A stretch of 64,000 bases of DNA from contig CM030931.1 of NCBI GenBank assembly GCA_018136815.1, positions 6,592,399 through 6,656,398 on the forward strand. The letters are read 5' to 3'. Position numbers and translations under genes: made by a program. The notes below the pieces were generated by a model. That model searched no databases and had not been told where the DNA came from. It worked only from the letters and a program-made list of their open reading frames with translations. This document shows, in pieces, positions 21,966-32,961 of the stretch; the stretch's first letter is position 1; each line of letters starts with the position of its first letter. Source of the DNA: Isochrysis galbana (Eukaryota > Haptophyta > Isochrysidales > Isochrysidaceae).

Positions 21966-22570
21966 TAACGTTAACCTCTCGATCAAGGTGCCTCTTCTCC
22001 GCTCATACACATTCACATGCCGCCCCTTCAACCGAAAGCCAGCAGGGCATCAATCACCCTGGGAAGGTCTTCGAGCCGAAAGCCAAAGCGCACATACACA
22101 TCGCGGGCCTGCACGCCCTCACCCGCGCCCGCCTGCGCGGCCTCCTACTGCAGTCTTGCCACGGACAGACGCTCTGGCCCAATGCTCGAGCGCATGGACC
22201 GCGAGAGAACCTCCGCTGCGAGCGCGAGGAGGATGCGCTCAGAGCGCCGGCCCTCCGCAGCATCGTAGTCCTCGCCACGCCAGCGCCTCCTGCACTTCAA
22301 GTGGGCCAGCATCATGGCCAGCTCCGCGTCCTCCAGCTCCTGTGCCGTGAAGGGGCGCGTCGGCATCGCACCCCTGCGTACTGCCGCAGACCGCTCTACC
22401 GCGGTTGAGAAGACCGCTATTGAGAGGGAAACGCGGTTTTCTCCTTTTGCAAGAGGGCCGCAATAGAGCCTCAACAGCGCCCCGACACTGTTGGGGCGGG
22501 GGGCTGTTGGGGCCCCATTGCGGCCTGCAAAAACCCTCTTTTACCAATGTCAGAATTTTGGCAACGAGGG
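21966..22570 (-). other. Short possible minus-strand ORF, otherwise nothing
   Basis: A frame from 22366 to 22145 (73 codons) starts MPTRPFTAQELEDAELAMM and continues with amphipathic, charge-balanced sequence that looks more protein-like than its surroundings. No family is recognised and no splice partner was found. It may be an exon of an unrecognised gene. Confidence 0.3.
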
Positions 22571-22578
22571 GTACCAAC

Positions 22579-22750
22579 CCTAGATGGGAAATACGGTGCA
22601 AGGGCCTGCAAATACAGCCAAATACATATATATTTGGCCTCCGGCCAAATACATTCGAGGCCTACAACCCAGGCCACCCTTCAAATACAGCCAAATACAT
22701 ATGTATTTGGTCTCTGGCCAAATACGGTAAATACGTATTTCCCATCTAGG
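22579..22750. mobile_element. hAT-type MITE, element E3
   Basis: Perfect 17-bp terminal inverted repeats, CCTAGATGGGAAATACG, and the 8-bp duplication GTACCAAC at 22571-22578 and 22751-22758. Internal CCAAATAC/GTATTTGG words repeat, echoing the AAATAC of the ends. It is the same subfamily as E4 at 31.9 kb. It ends 62 bp before the start codon of the oxidoreductase gene, inside its promoter or 5' leader. Confidence 0.92.
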
Positions 22751-22811
22751 GTACCAACAAGATACTCGAGTTGGTGGTGGGAGTACTTTATGTACTACGT
22801 GGTAAAAAGCT

Positions 22812-24179
22812 ATGGCAATTCGCGCTGATGCAGTCGTGATCGGTGCTGGTGTCGTCGGGCTTGCGACGGCACGTGCTCTGGCCAAGCGTGGACGCGAGGT
22901 CCTTGTGCTGGAAGCTCAAGGTCGCATCGGATCCATCACGTCTAGCCGTAACAGCGAGGTCGTACACGCTGGGATTTATTACCCCACAGGCTCTCTGAAG
23001 GCAAAAGCGTGTGTGGCTGGCCGTCGCATGCTGCAGGCGTACTGTCATGACCGGAACGTTCCTTTCCACCAGTTGGGGAAATTAATTGTCGCTACGACCA
23101 AAGCTGAGCTTCGTGGTATGGCTCGGTTGCAACGCCAAGCGGTGCTCAATGGACTCACCTCTCCCCAGGAGGCTCTCAGATATCTGCAACCAGAGGAAGC
23201 ACGAAAGCTCGAGCCAGAAGTCAGCTGTGTTGCTGCACTTCTATCCCCGTCGACATCAATCGTCGATTCACACATGCTGATGCTGGCCTTGCAAGCTGAC
23301 ATCGAGGCCAATGGCGGAAGTATAGCCTTCCACAGTTTTGTGACAGGTGGGCACATTGCGGCAGACAAGGCGAGCTCTTCAGAGAGCCACATCAGACTGA
23401 ACGTCTTGGTAGAGGACGAGGTCCATTCGAGTGTGAACTTGCCGAGCACGCAACAGAATGGATCGTACATCCAGCAGAGACATTCATCCACCATCGAAGT
23501 GGACGTCGAATGCAAAATTCTTATCAATTGTGCTGGCTTAGCAGCACCTTCACTTGCGGCATCAATTGATGGAATACCTAGCGAGTCCATTCCAGCTCAT
23601 TTCTTCGCCAAGGGCAACTATTTTGCTCTAATGTGCGTTCACCATTGCACCAGTATAGGTTAAGCTCCGGCTCTACTCAGCATGCCTGTCTCGCCGAGGA
23701 CTAGCTGAGACAACCTTCCGATATGCTCCTTTCTCAGGTGTCAATCGCCCTTTTCGCACTTGGTCTACCCTTTGCCACAACCCGGAGGGCTTGGCGTGCA
23801 CGCAACGATTGATTTCAGCGGGCGATGCAGATTTGGGCCTGATGTGCAATGGGTGCAGTCTGTCGAGGGAGGTCCAAATGCGCCTCTGGATTGCGACAGA
23901 TTCGACTACGATGTTGATCCAGCACGTGCTGAGACCTTTTATGCTGCCGTTCGGCGCTATTGGCCTGCATTGCCCGAAGGAGCCCTTGTGCCGGACTACG
24001 CTGGCATCAGACCAAAGCTTGGCAGACCTGAGAATCCGAGCATGGACTTCGTTTTCAGCGGGCCTCCGCACCATGGCGTGGGCGGGCTTATCAACATGTT
24101 TGGCATTGAATCGCCCGGGCTTACATCTTGTCTGTATCTCGGAGAGTGTGCAGCACAAATGTCCTTGGGTTGTTCGTAG
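22812..24179 (+). CDS. L-2-hydroxyglutarate dehydrogenase/oxidase-type FAD protein
   Basis: Two exons, 22812-23632 and 23738-24179, joined in phase (GTGCGT donor, TTTCTCAG acceptor), give 420 residues, the usual family length. Residues 5-35 form the FAD-binding Rossmann motif ([20 protein letters not shown]). [20 protein letters not shown] near residue 45 and KGNYFAL...[17 protein letters not shown] across the junction are hallmarks of the L2HGDH/LhgO branch of the DAO superfamily, and the end ESPGLTS is typical. The enzyme oxidises L-2-hydroxyglutarate to 2-oxoglutarate, a metabolite repair step usually in mitochondria. No presequence is visible from this ATG. E3 lies 62 bp upstream. Confidence 0.88.
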
Positions 24180-24384
24180 GTGAATCGCCGGGATAGCCTA
24201 GTTGTTTTGTGACTGGCTAGTGTATCATCAGTGTTGAGCTGGGGTAGACACAGAGAGACATCCTTTTGGCGTTCTCGCTGCGCACGCAACCTGAAATAAG
24301 CCCTCCCACTGCTCGCTGTAGACTGAATCACTGATCACTGTTGGCTATTCCCGCCCGGCATCTGATAGCAATCAATTAATTTTT

Positions 24385-24645
24385 TTAATAATCTCGCCGC
24401 ACACACGGCCGTGGACCCTCTGCTTTCTTCTCACGCAGCAAAAACTTTCTATACCCCCACTCCCCCGGCTCTTACCCTCCCGCCATCAGGCGACTCCCCC
24501 CGTGCACTACTAGGGGGATAGGGGTGAAGGGCTTCGATATGGTCCGGTGCCCCCCCCCCTCCCCCCCGGTGATCTTCCCCCCTCCCTCCTGTGTTTCCGA
24601 GTGGGCGGCGGCCTCGGTCCCGACTTATCCTGTAAACAGGCGCGC
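24385..24645 (+). repeat. R740 repeat, copy B (truncated)
   Basis: It starts with TTAATAATCTCGCCGC and runs through CCATCAGGCG, the TATGGTCCGGTG block and TATCCTGTAAACAGG, then stops. The next 80 bases are GC-rich; their minus strand reads FFVAHLNALEGVDLEPDFLA, a protein-like fragment of unknown origin ending at the GGTGCAACCTGAGG motif. Confidence 0.75.
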
Positions 24646-24714
24646 CGACGAGCTTTTCGCGAGAAAGTCGGGCTCGAGGTCCACGCCTTCCAGCGCGTTG
24701 AGGTGCGCCACGAA

Positions 24715-24790
24715 GAAGGTGCAACCTGAGGTCTTGGTCTTGTTTTTTTCTCACCCCGGCCCTCTCATTTTAGTATAAAAGTATAGGATC
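24715..24790 (+). repeat. GGTGCAACCTGAGG-T(n) boundary motif with TATA-rich follow-on
   Basis: GGTGCAACCTGAGGTCTTGG is followed by seven T, then AGTATAAAAGTATAGGATCA. Close relatives are at 55911-56010 (AGTACAAAAAAGTACAGGATCA) and, with less match, 25396, 32900 and 56182. An inverted copy is at 34509-34540. The recurring unit is unexplained. Confidence 0.55.
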
Positions 24791-26395
24791 AACCACACTT
24801 CCGAGGGTGGAGCGATAATGTTTTGCCGAAGTCAGTTCCCTTTTTTTACCGGTATGTAGTAGATATCGAATTCGAATATGCCTAAGCCGGTATCATGTGA
24901 GATTGATATGAAAAATAACTTCTTGAATGAACTTGTTAATAAGGCACTGATGCCATGTGCGTCAAAGAGTATACACTGGCAATAAGAAGTGCAGGTAATT
25001 CAAGCTCATTGTCGGCTGATATGTACACAATTGCGAATATGAAAGACGATAAAGCTTACTCACTCGTGCAACACTGAGATTGGCGACAGAAATACTAACA
25101 CAATCCACTCAAGACTGAAAGAACAGCCTACAACCACGAGCGTGGAGCGCTTTCTCGCGGCTGTAAACCCCAGGTTCAGTGAAGCGGGCGCTCGTGGCTT
25201 TGGTGGAGCGGGCGCTCGTGGCCTTGGTGGAGCGGGCGCTCGTGGCGCTTAGCCGCCCCTTGCCTGAGCGCCTCTCGAATCGACGATGAAGGCGCCTCAA
25301 CTTGCAACTTGGACGATCGTCCCGCCCTTGTTGAAGAATGCAACCATGCTCACTGCCCTTGCTGAAGAATGCAGCCATGCCCGCTCAAGTTGAAGAATGC
25401 AACTCGAGGTTCCAATTTTTTGTCTTAACCACCCCGTCGATACCTTATCCTTATCTAAATGATATTTAGTATATGAGTATATGTTGATGATGCAAGAATC
25501 TTAATATGTTCAATTTGAAGAATTATTTCATTGATATGTTCATTCTTCGCTTGATTGAAGTAGGTTTAGATCAATTAACCTTATCACCATACCACATAGC
25601 TTTGAGAAGCAGAACGACAAATATACTAAGTACTAAGACCTCTTCGTGAGAAATCATTTTGATATACGTCTTAGAAAAAAAGAGCCGCTCACCAGGGTTA
25701 AATCGGGACGTGCGATGACGATTGAGATCGGTCGCGCTACCCCCCCTCCCCCCCTCCCCCCTCCCTCCGCGGGGGAACTCCATATGACTGTGCCACCAAG
25801 CGCCTCCAACCGGCTCGGGTAGAGGTGGGGGAGAGTGGATTAAAAAAAAACTCTTGTTCATCCGGCGGCCCACATTTTTTTATCGTCGGACCGGGGGAAG
25901 AATTCCCCTCGTCCCTCTCCCCGCTCTAATCCGGATCCGAGGCAGAGCGATGGCGACCGACCCACCTGACAGGCCGACCTTCGCCGCGCTCCAGCGAGAG
26001 CACGGCGGTGGTCAGCCCCCCCTTGTCGATGGTGTTCGGACTAACTGGTCCGGGTACACCGGTCGGCGGTCTCACCGGCGTTTCATGCCACCGCACTCGG
26101 CCGATTTCTGCTTCACCTGCCCACGGCTAGCGCGGCGCACGGTTCATCCGGGGAGCCCGGGATGGGCTCATCGGGAGAACGGGGAGGGCATATGACGGGC
26201 ATGTGAAGGGGACGGGAGAGTGGCACGGAATGCGAACCGGAGGAACGGTGGACGTAGAAAAGGGTGCGGCGAGCGGATGCCGCTTACTTGGGACTCGTAG
26301 TGACTCGTAGACTCAAAAGGATGACTCGGAAGACTCGGGGCTTGGGGGTTGGGGGTACTCAGGGGGCTGCAGGTCACCAACAGGCGATACAACGA
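24791..26395. other. AT-rich intergenic DNA with a 24-bp tandem repeat; no gene recognised
   Basis: Bases 24800-25100 and 25430-25700 are AT-rich with no frames. Between 25185 and 25250 the unit GGAGCGGGCGCTCGTGGC plus a short spacer repeats three times. At 25325-25400 GAAGAATGCAACCATGC-type words repeat three to four times. A frame from 25950 (MATDPPDRPTFAALQREHGG) is GC-rich but unrecognised. Confidence 0.45.
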
Positions 26396-26399
26396 CGAA

Positions 26400-26690
26400 C
26401 AACACGTCGCCAGACAACCTGAACAAGTTCACATCTCAACAAGTTAACCTCTCAACATGTTGACCTCTCAACAAGTTGACCTCTCAACATGTTGACCCCT
26501 CAACCCTCAACAAGTTGACCTCTCAACATGTTGACCCCTCAACAAGTTGACCTTTCAACATGTTGACCTTTCAACATGTTAGACTTTAACCACTGAACAA
26601 GTTGGCTCCACTCACCGAACAAGTTGGTTCCCGCCTGAACAAGTCGTGAACAAGTTGGTTCCACCCTCAACAAGTTAATTCCAGGTAAAA
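26400..26690. repeat. Tandem CAACAWGTTG palindrome array
   Basis: About fourteen copies of CAACATGTTG or AACAAGTT are spaced roughly every 18-19 bp by GACCTCT or GACCCCT. The array stops at GTAAAAATAAAACTCAA, a phrase also found after the sub-terminal repeats of element E5. It may be the sub-terminal region of another transposon whose ends I could not find. Confidence 0.7.
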
Positions 26691-26790
26691 ATAAAACTCA
26701 ACTCCTTCGATTTTCGAGACGAAAATCGGCGAACCCGAACTTGAGCCCAGGGGGAATCCGAATCAACTCGCCTGGAGCGACCACGACGAA
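26685..26790 (+). repeat. GACGAAAATCGGCG repeat, copy 1
   Basis: GTAAAAATAAAACTCAA, then TTTCGAGACGAAAATCGGCG, then AGGGGGAATCCGAATC. The same order is seen on the minus strand at 56328-56415 and, more diverged, at 43275-43350 (-). It is a dispersed repeat of unknown class. Confidence 0.6.
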
Positions 26791-26871
26791 CCTAGAAGAC
26801 GGTAGATAACGAGGAAGGCTCGTACTCAGGCCGAAACATTCTTGCCCAAAGAGCCTGGATACAACACAGCT

Positions 26872-27258
26872 GCAGGCTTGTCGCAGGCGCGCCATTGCGC
26901 GTGCCTGCATGAGAGGGGAGAGAGAGCGCGGAGAAGGGGGTGGGCGGAGCGAGGGCTCCGCTCACCGGAAAATATGTAAGTCCCGCACCTGTTTACAGGA
27001 GAAGTCGGGAATGAGGACGCCGCCAGACCGGTAGGCATAGGAGGAAGAGGGGAACGGATCACCGGGGGGGGGGGCGCGGGCCACCGACCATATCTAAGCC
27101 CTTTTCCCCTATCCCCCTAGTAGTGCACGGAGGAGTCGCCTGACGATGGCGGGGGGGAATGGGCCGGGAGAGAGGGGGTGTAGAAAATTTTGCTGCGTGA
27201 GTAGAAAGTAGAGGGTCCACGGCCGCGTGTGCGATGAGACTATTAAGAAGTTAAGTTA
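26872..27258 (-). repeat. R740 repeat, copy C (half)
   Basis: It contains the half of R740 from the GGCGGAGC hairpin through the CCTGTTTACAGG hairpin, the CCATATCTAAGCCC block and the GGTCCACGGCCGCGTGTGCG end next to ACTATTAAGAAG. The AACTAAGT end is missing. Confidence 0.75.
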
Positions 27259-27469
27259 AATCTACCATAAACACCCTTATCTCCATACATACGCTCACCG
27301 ACGAGAATTTCGTTGTAGTGTCGAAAAGTCGCAAGGCACCGCCGTAAGCCGTAAGAACGACCACAAGATTCATCGTTGTAACAGCACCGTAAGATTAAGG
27401 TATGAACAGAGACAGAGTACGAGGTGACTGCCAGCGAAATGGCAATGGGACAGGCACCCTGACTGCTTA

Positions 27470-27835
27470 CGGGGGGGAATAGCGCCTGGGGGCTGGGACA
27501 GCCCCCCGATAGCTATCGGCGCCCGTCGTTTTCCCCCAATAGCTATTGGCGCCCGTCGTTTCCCCCCAATAGCTATCGGGGGCCGCCTTTCGCCCCCGGT
27601 AGCTATTGGGGGCCGACCTTAAACCTTAAAACGCGATAGCTCCCCGGGGGACGTAAAATCTCCCAATAGCCTATTGAATAATTCAATAGCTCTCGGGGGT
27701 GTTTCTCGGTCCCCCGATAGCTCTCGGTGGGGCTGTTGGCGATCGGGAGAAAATTTCCCCCCGATAGCTCTCGGGGGCCCCCGATAGCTCCTGGGGGGCG
27801 TTGGCTCCTGGGGGGTAACATAAATAACGAATGGT
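27470..27835. repeat. GATAGCTATCGGGGG palindrome repeat, copy 2
   Basis: About eleven copies of (C)GATAGCTATCG or (C)AATAGCTATTG flanked by C or G runs. The right third matches 100-215 at the window start, through GGGGGGTAACAT. Compensating changes occur in places (CAATAGCTATTG against CGATAGCTATCG), so the palindrome rather than the exact bases seems preserved. Confidence 0.8.
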
Positions 27836-28019
27836 TGATGCTATCCGCTATCCCAAGTGGGAAATATATTGTACTCCTACAATACAATTTCGTCCCGGCC
27901 GGTCGGCCGGTTGGCCGGTTGAGGCCGGCCGGGTCAGCCATCACATTGCAATCATCCCCCTTCCGGTTGGGTCAATCTTGTAATGTTCTTTGACTCCAGA
28001 ATTCTCCTACTCTACTCGT

Positions 28020-28460
28020 ACTCTACTCCTAGTGTTGTATGTGGTGTGCACTGGAGGGAGGCAAGGAGAGTTGAGAGAAAGAGGGACAGAGAGGGAAGAG
28101 AAGAGAGAGAAATCAGAGGAGAAAGGGAGACACCAGTAGGGTAGGCAGGGAGGGAAAGAGATGAAGAAGATGAGGATGATGATGGGGGAGAAGGTACGAA
28201 CGCACGCACGCGGGTGAGAGGGGTTTGGGAAGGCGGGGGCGGGGGGGGGGGGGGGGGAGGGGGGAGGGGAGAGAAGAATGGGACCGGGGTCGGCAGAAGA
28301 GGGAGTAGGGGGGTGGAGAGGGAGCGAAAGGGAGGAGAGAGAGAGAGAGAGAGGGAGAGTTGGAGGGAGGAGGAGGAGACAGGGGGATGATGAGGGAGGG
28401 AAAGGGGGGAGGGAGGGAAGGGAGGGACGGAACGTGAGAGGAAGAGAGTGAAAGCAGACA
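28020..28460 (+). other. Purine-rich tract upstream of secreted-protein ORF
   Basis: It is almost pure A/G on the plus strand for 430 bp, with a G run near 28236-28258. Unlike most genes here, the downstream plus-strand gene has purine rather than pyrimidine on its coding strand, so the tract may instead belong to an unseen minus-strand feature. Confidence 0.4.
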
Positions 28461-28524
28461 AAACCATCGGGAAGGGAGGTGGTTCAGCCAAAGCCCACGG
28501 CGGCTGGCCTCCCGGCGCTCCGTG

Positions 28525-29001
28525 ATGAAGGCACACCTCTTTCTCATCATCCTTGCCGCCGTGCTGCAAACGAGGGCGTTATCCCTACCAGCTCGTGCAA
28601 ATCAACCCAGCCTCCTCGAGCGGGGCCGTCTTGCCTCGTCTCCCATCTGCCAGAGCCCACACTTTGCGACTGCCAAGTGTGTGACGCCTCATCGCGCCGC
28701 CTCTCCGCCGCACATCATCCTTGCTTCATCCCTTGTCCGAATCATTGTTCGTCTCATCACGCGCCTATCATCTGGATCACCTTCCACACCCTTGACGCGA
28801 GGCTCCTCTCATCGGGAGCGCGAAATAGAGCCATGTTTCATTGGCTCGGCACTTTGTGAGCGTGTTCATGATGTGGAGGCTGGCCACACTTTCTATCTGT
28901 GTGAGGCTCCGGCGGATGCCACAGGATATGTATCACGAAAAGTTGGTCGAGGCGGTCGCTGGATCTACTACACTACCTGTTCACACACTGCCTGTTCTTA
29001 G
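28525..29001 (+). CDS. Small secreted protein of unknown function
   Basis: 158 residues, single exon. Residues 1-20 (MKAHLFLIILAAVLQTRALS) are a good signal peptide: Lys, hydrophobic core, then small residues at a likely cleavage site. The mature part has about seven cysteines and an aromatic C-terminal stretch (GRGGRWIYYTTCSH). No family is recognised. The ATG was chosen because it begins the signal peptide. It could have further exons, but no downstream acceptor-linked frame was seen. Confidence 0.5.
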   Translation: MKAHLFLIILAAVLQTRALSLPARANQPSLLERGRLASSPICQSPHFATAKCVTPHRAASPPHIILASSLVRIIVRLITRLSSGSPSTPLTRGSSHREREIEPCFIGSALCERVHDVEAGHTFYLCEAPADATGYVSRKVGRGGRWIYYTTCSHTACS

Positions 29002-29706
29002 CGAACTTTGACCAGGGGAAGCCGATGCTATCAGTGGAAGGCATCTACTTCATCAGTGGAGGGCGTCTACTTCTAAATTGATCGGATGCACTCCCCTCAC
29101 GTCCTGGGTACTGTGGAGGACGACAACGACGAGGAGGCCATAAGGATGCCTGGATGAAAGGGTGCAAGAGCTTTCGTCGTCGAGCTGAGCACTCAGGGCT
29201 TGCAGTCGTATAACAACTTGCAACGTGGGTTGGTGATTCATATTCGCATAAGCTCGCGTTTTCAACATCAACGTGCACCGGTCGGGCTGTGCTTTGATAC
29301 CAATGACCCACCAATGGCCTACACTGGTCTGTGAGCTGTAGAATTGTAGTAGTAGCGTAAATTAGAATTAGAATGGCACATCATGTCCTACTCTGAGCTT
29401 GCCGAGATGTCTATGACCGTGAGAGCTCGAGCTATCATTAAGGCTCTTGTGCACGTTGACTTGCTGCTCCTGATTGCCGGTTGTTGGGCTTGGTAAATCT
29501 TGTTCGTGATTGAATTGGTGGCCGACGACTGCCTTCTTCGATTTCTATGCGGTTGCGGTTGTGACTCGATGCGTACGTGGTACTTGGCTGAGAGTTATGC
29601 TGACGGCTCCCAAGAAGATGAGCACCCCCCCAAGTGCCAAGTGCTCAGGTTCGGAATTTTAAAAGATTTTTGGCGCCGATCTCCCCTTAGAAATAACAAT
29701 TATTGT
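29002..29706. other. No gene recognised
   Basis: Unique sequence. Frames on the minus strand at 29045-29314 are open but unrecognised and lack good splice context. Confidence 0.45.
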
Positions 29707-29890
29707 TATATCCTAGCCAACCCCACTAGCTGATTGGACACAACTTTTCCGTCCCGGAATCCCACCATGCCTGGCGAGCCAGGTGTCCGAGTGATACCAG
29801 GGGGAGGGGGCGCTGCCCCCTCCCCTCGATATTTGTCCTCCCGCGCCCCCGTGCACGCACCGACCCTGCGCACCTCAGCACGCCCTCTCC
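29707..29890 (-). repeat. Repeat unit matching the arms at 21.4-21.97 kb
   Basis: It opens with TTATATCCTAGCCAACCCCA, contains TCCCGGAATCCCACCATGCC and CGATATTTGTCCTCC, and ends in CACGCTGGAGGGAAACCCC. It joins directly to reverse-transcriptase sequence, as does the arm at 21.4 kb, so this unit is probably part of the retroelement. Confidence 0.7.
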
Positions 29891-29894
29891 TCGA

Positions 29895-30450
29895 GGCCAC
29901 GCTGGAGGGAAACCCCTTTCGGGTAAAAACAACTTCCGGAGATACAAATGGCAAATGGCTAAAAGGAAACGAACACGCGACTATCCTAGGAGTCCCGCTG
30001 GGGCGGGGCCACAAGCCAAAAAATCCTTCTGGCGAAAACTAAAAACTGGCCGACAAAATAGAGCCAAAAGAGCCATAGCGTACGCGCCAATAACAAACAC
30101 ATTGTCTATACATGGGAGAACGAAAGTAGCGAACTTTCTTTTATATACTCCATCCCTAGATACTGGCTACAAACGCTAGCGGCCGCCCAAGATCCTTCCA
30201 CGCGTCCGTGGCAAAAGAACGGTAGACCGAATTCTTTGGACAAACGCCCGAACTGGGAAAACGCTAAAATGGATTAAGTACCCCGACATCCCTCTACAAG
30301 ACGAATCGGAGGATAAGCCCCAACTGGGACTTGGCCTCCTCGACTGGGACAACCACACGAAAGCCCTACAAGCGAAATGGATTCTGAACTATCTCGACGC
30401 GAGACAGGCGCAACGGAAGCAGGTCTCCGGCCCCGTCTGCAACCCCTAGA
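29895..30450 (+). pseudogene. Non-LTR retroelement RT fragment
   Basis: Frames with shifts encode KWLKGNEHATILGVPLG, SIHGRTKVANFLL, and GLGLLDWDNHTKALQAKWIL followed by NYLDARQAQ, all close to the 14.2-14.8 kb copy. It ends abruptly at about 30440. It is truncated and frameshifted. Confidence 0.8.
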
Positions 30451-30689
30451 TTTCCGAAGCCCCGCCCGCGATTTGTCTCAACATTCTTAATCATCTCCAG
30501 GCCCACACGCAACCACAACCACTCTACCCCATCCACAACGCACTTGAAATGTCACACTCACACAATGCAGCACTAGCACTAGCAGCTACGTTTGGCAGCC
30601 GATACGACGGAACGATTTACTGACATAGGGTACCTTCGAGGGCATCATTCGCGTTGGCGGCATGCGCACGTTGTTTCTGCATAATGGTC

Positions 30690-31669
30690 TCAAGCCTGAG
30701 GTTCGTTGGCACCAGAAGGAGACGTGGCAGGCCTAGAGACATCTGGAGCACCAGGCGGAAGTCCTTGCACTCCAGTGCTGCCAAAGCCACCTCCACCACG
30801 AGCTGTGTCATCGAGCTCAGTGACCTCTTGGACATCAGGGGTGTAGATGCGCTCGAGGATGAGCTGGGCGACGCGGTCACCACGCTCCACTGAAAATGGT
30901 TGGGAGCGATTGCAGCAATAGTCAGTGTTGTCTATACTACCATTTAATGCCCTTGCCAAGTGTTTTGGAACGCCACATGCACCGCATGTCGCAGATGGTC
31001 GCGTCAACGGCATTGCGCGATGGTGGCATGGGCTTCAGAGCGCACCCTTGAAATCCTCGTCGGCGTGGTTGAATAGAATCACGCCGACATTACCACGATA
31101 ATCTGCGTCGATGACACCGGCGCCCGTGTCGATGAAGTTCTTCCATGCAAGTCCCGAACGGGGTGCTGAAAAGGCAAAGCAAGCATGGAGTCAGCAACAA
31201 CTAGAACCAACATGTATCTATTGACGTATTCTCCAACAAGGACGAAGCGGGATAAGTGGCACACCGATACGTCCGTAGCAGCCCTCGGGGACGATGATGG
31301 CTAGATCCGTTTTGACGAGGCCTTTGCCGCGGGCTGGGATGACGCACGGATGGGCAGCGGAAAGGTCGTAGCCTGCAGCGAGCGAGGTGCCACGCATCGG
31401 GAGCTTGGCGAACTCGGACAGCCTGAGGTCGAGAAACAAGATTGTGAGCGCAAGCTTGGGCGCGACAACACCTTGAGCCCTGAAGCAGAGGCCAGATGGC
31501 GTACCTCTTCACGATGAGCTGGCCAGAAGGCTCTGCACGCTGCATCTTTGAAGGCGGCTGATCAATACCTGCGCGCCAAGCGGAGGGATGGGGTTCAAGC
31601 ATGGATCTAGAGCCCCCGTCCGAGGTGGAGAGCACACTCACCGATCGTAGAGGTCGCAAGCGCCGCCAT
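30690..31669 (-). CDS. dUTP pyrophosphatase (dUTPase), complete, five exons
   Basis: Exons 31669-31642, 31568-31505, 31422-31265, 31165-31046 and 30889-30690 join in phase to 189 residues. All five motifs of the trimeric dUTPase family are present: AAGYDL (46-51), PRSGLAW (85-91), GVIDADYRG (100-108, catalytic Asp), GDRVAQLI (127-134) and GGGFGST (156-162). The enzyme hydrolyses dUTP to dUMP and pyrophosphate, supplying dTMP synthesis and keeping uracil out of DNA. Motif 2 spans an exon junction, which supports the splice calls. The ATG at 31669 is the nearest in-frame start; an in-frame upstream extension without an ATG leaves a longer N-terminus possible. MITE E4 lies 269 bp upstream. Confidence 0.95.
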
Positions 31670-31937
31670 GAGAAGAGGTCTGAGCGTCGTGAGTCCGGCG
31701 CACCTGCGGGGCGAACAGGATGCCGGCAGCGAGGCGGAAGCCTTCTCCGTTTTGTTTCCCGCCTTCCTCGTACTCCTACGAGTAGCGATAGAGCGATATA
31801 CCTCATCTGCTTTTGCTACGGTCAAGGATCCTGGAGGCCATGGGCAAAAGGTGAGGCAGGCGAGAGCTGTGAGTGTAGGAGTACTCTAAAGTACCTGTGT
31901 ACTCCTACTAGAGTAGTCTAGAGCTCTATGTGTGCAC

Positions 31938-32148
31938 CCTAGATGGGAAATACGGTGCTGGGGCCTGCAAATACAGCCAAATACGGATGTATTTGGCCTC
32001 CGCCTCCGGCCTCCGGCCAAATACATTTCAAATACATTAATACATTCGAGGCCTACAACCCAGGACGCGCTTCAAATATAGCCAAATACATATGTATTTG
32101 ATCTCTGGTCAAACAGGGTAAATACGTATTTCGTATTTCCCATCTAGG
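31938..32148. mobile_element. hAT-type MITE, element E4
   Basis: Perfect 17-bp terminal inverted repeats, CCTAGATGGGAAATACG, with the duplication GTGTGCAC at 31930-31937 and 32149-32156. It is the same subfamily as E3 (shared CAGCCAAATAC and GAGGCCTACAACCCAGG). CTCCGGC is repeated inside. It lies in the 5' region of the dUTPase gene. Confidence 0.92.
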
Positions 32149-32156
32149 GTGTGCAC

Positions 32157-32895
32157 TCTCTATCTCTATCTGCCTATCGTCTTCTGTTCGGATGCCGGAT
32201 GGGTAGAAGGCCTTAATTAAAGGAGAAGATTGAAGATTCATTCTCATTCTACTACTACTACTACGGCACTACAGCACGCGCACAGACAGCCTACCAATGG
32301 ACAATGAAGACCCTCCCATCCCCATCCCCATCCCCATCCCCTATCCCCCATCCCATCCCCAACTTCCATTTCCCCAATTTAAGTTGCCAATTTGCCGCGG
32401 GCCGCGGGGGCAAACAAACAAACAAAACGGCGAGAGACGAGCCCATAAATAAGCCATAAGCCATACATAAGTATGAGTTATCTTATGCCATAGGAGCTCG
32501 CGAGTAGGAGCGCAAAATATAACAATAGTCAATAGTCAATAACTAAAGGCAAAGGCACAAACAAAAACAAAGGCCGCAAAGGCACTACAAAGGGGGTCGG
32601 GGTCGGGGAGAGGGAGAGGGTGTGTGTGTGGACCTGTGGCACATGGTGTGGACCCGTGGCCCGTGGCCCGTGGCTTGTGGACCCCTCTTTCTCTTTTTCG
32701 TCGCCAAAGTCCATTGTTCAAGACGCAAGACTGCAAGTGCAATACGGGCGAGATCGAGATCGAGATCGAGAGCAAGGGCCAAAAAGACCAAAGACCAAAG
32801 CCAAAGAAGCAAAGAAGAAGAAAAAATAAAAATGAAAGAACAGACTGTGACTGTAAACTGAAGATGCAAAAGCAAAAGCAAAAAAAGCAAAAGCA
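32157..32895. other. No gene; simple repeats
   Basis: CATCCC repeats near 32315-32355, GGGTCG near 32585-32610, GTGGCCC near 32655-32680, GATCGA near 32750-32770 and AAAGCAAA near 32860-32900. No coding region is supported. Confidence 0.5.
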
Positions 32896-32961
32896 AAGAG
32901 GGTGCAACTCGAGGTTCCTTTTTTTTGTCACGCCCCTCCCGGCTTTTTAGGTATATAATTT

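Noticed and set aside
26400-26690. CRISPR-like array of palindromic repeats
   Set aside because: Units are about 18 bp with no distinct spacers, in eukaryotic DNA with no cas genes.
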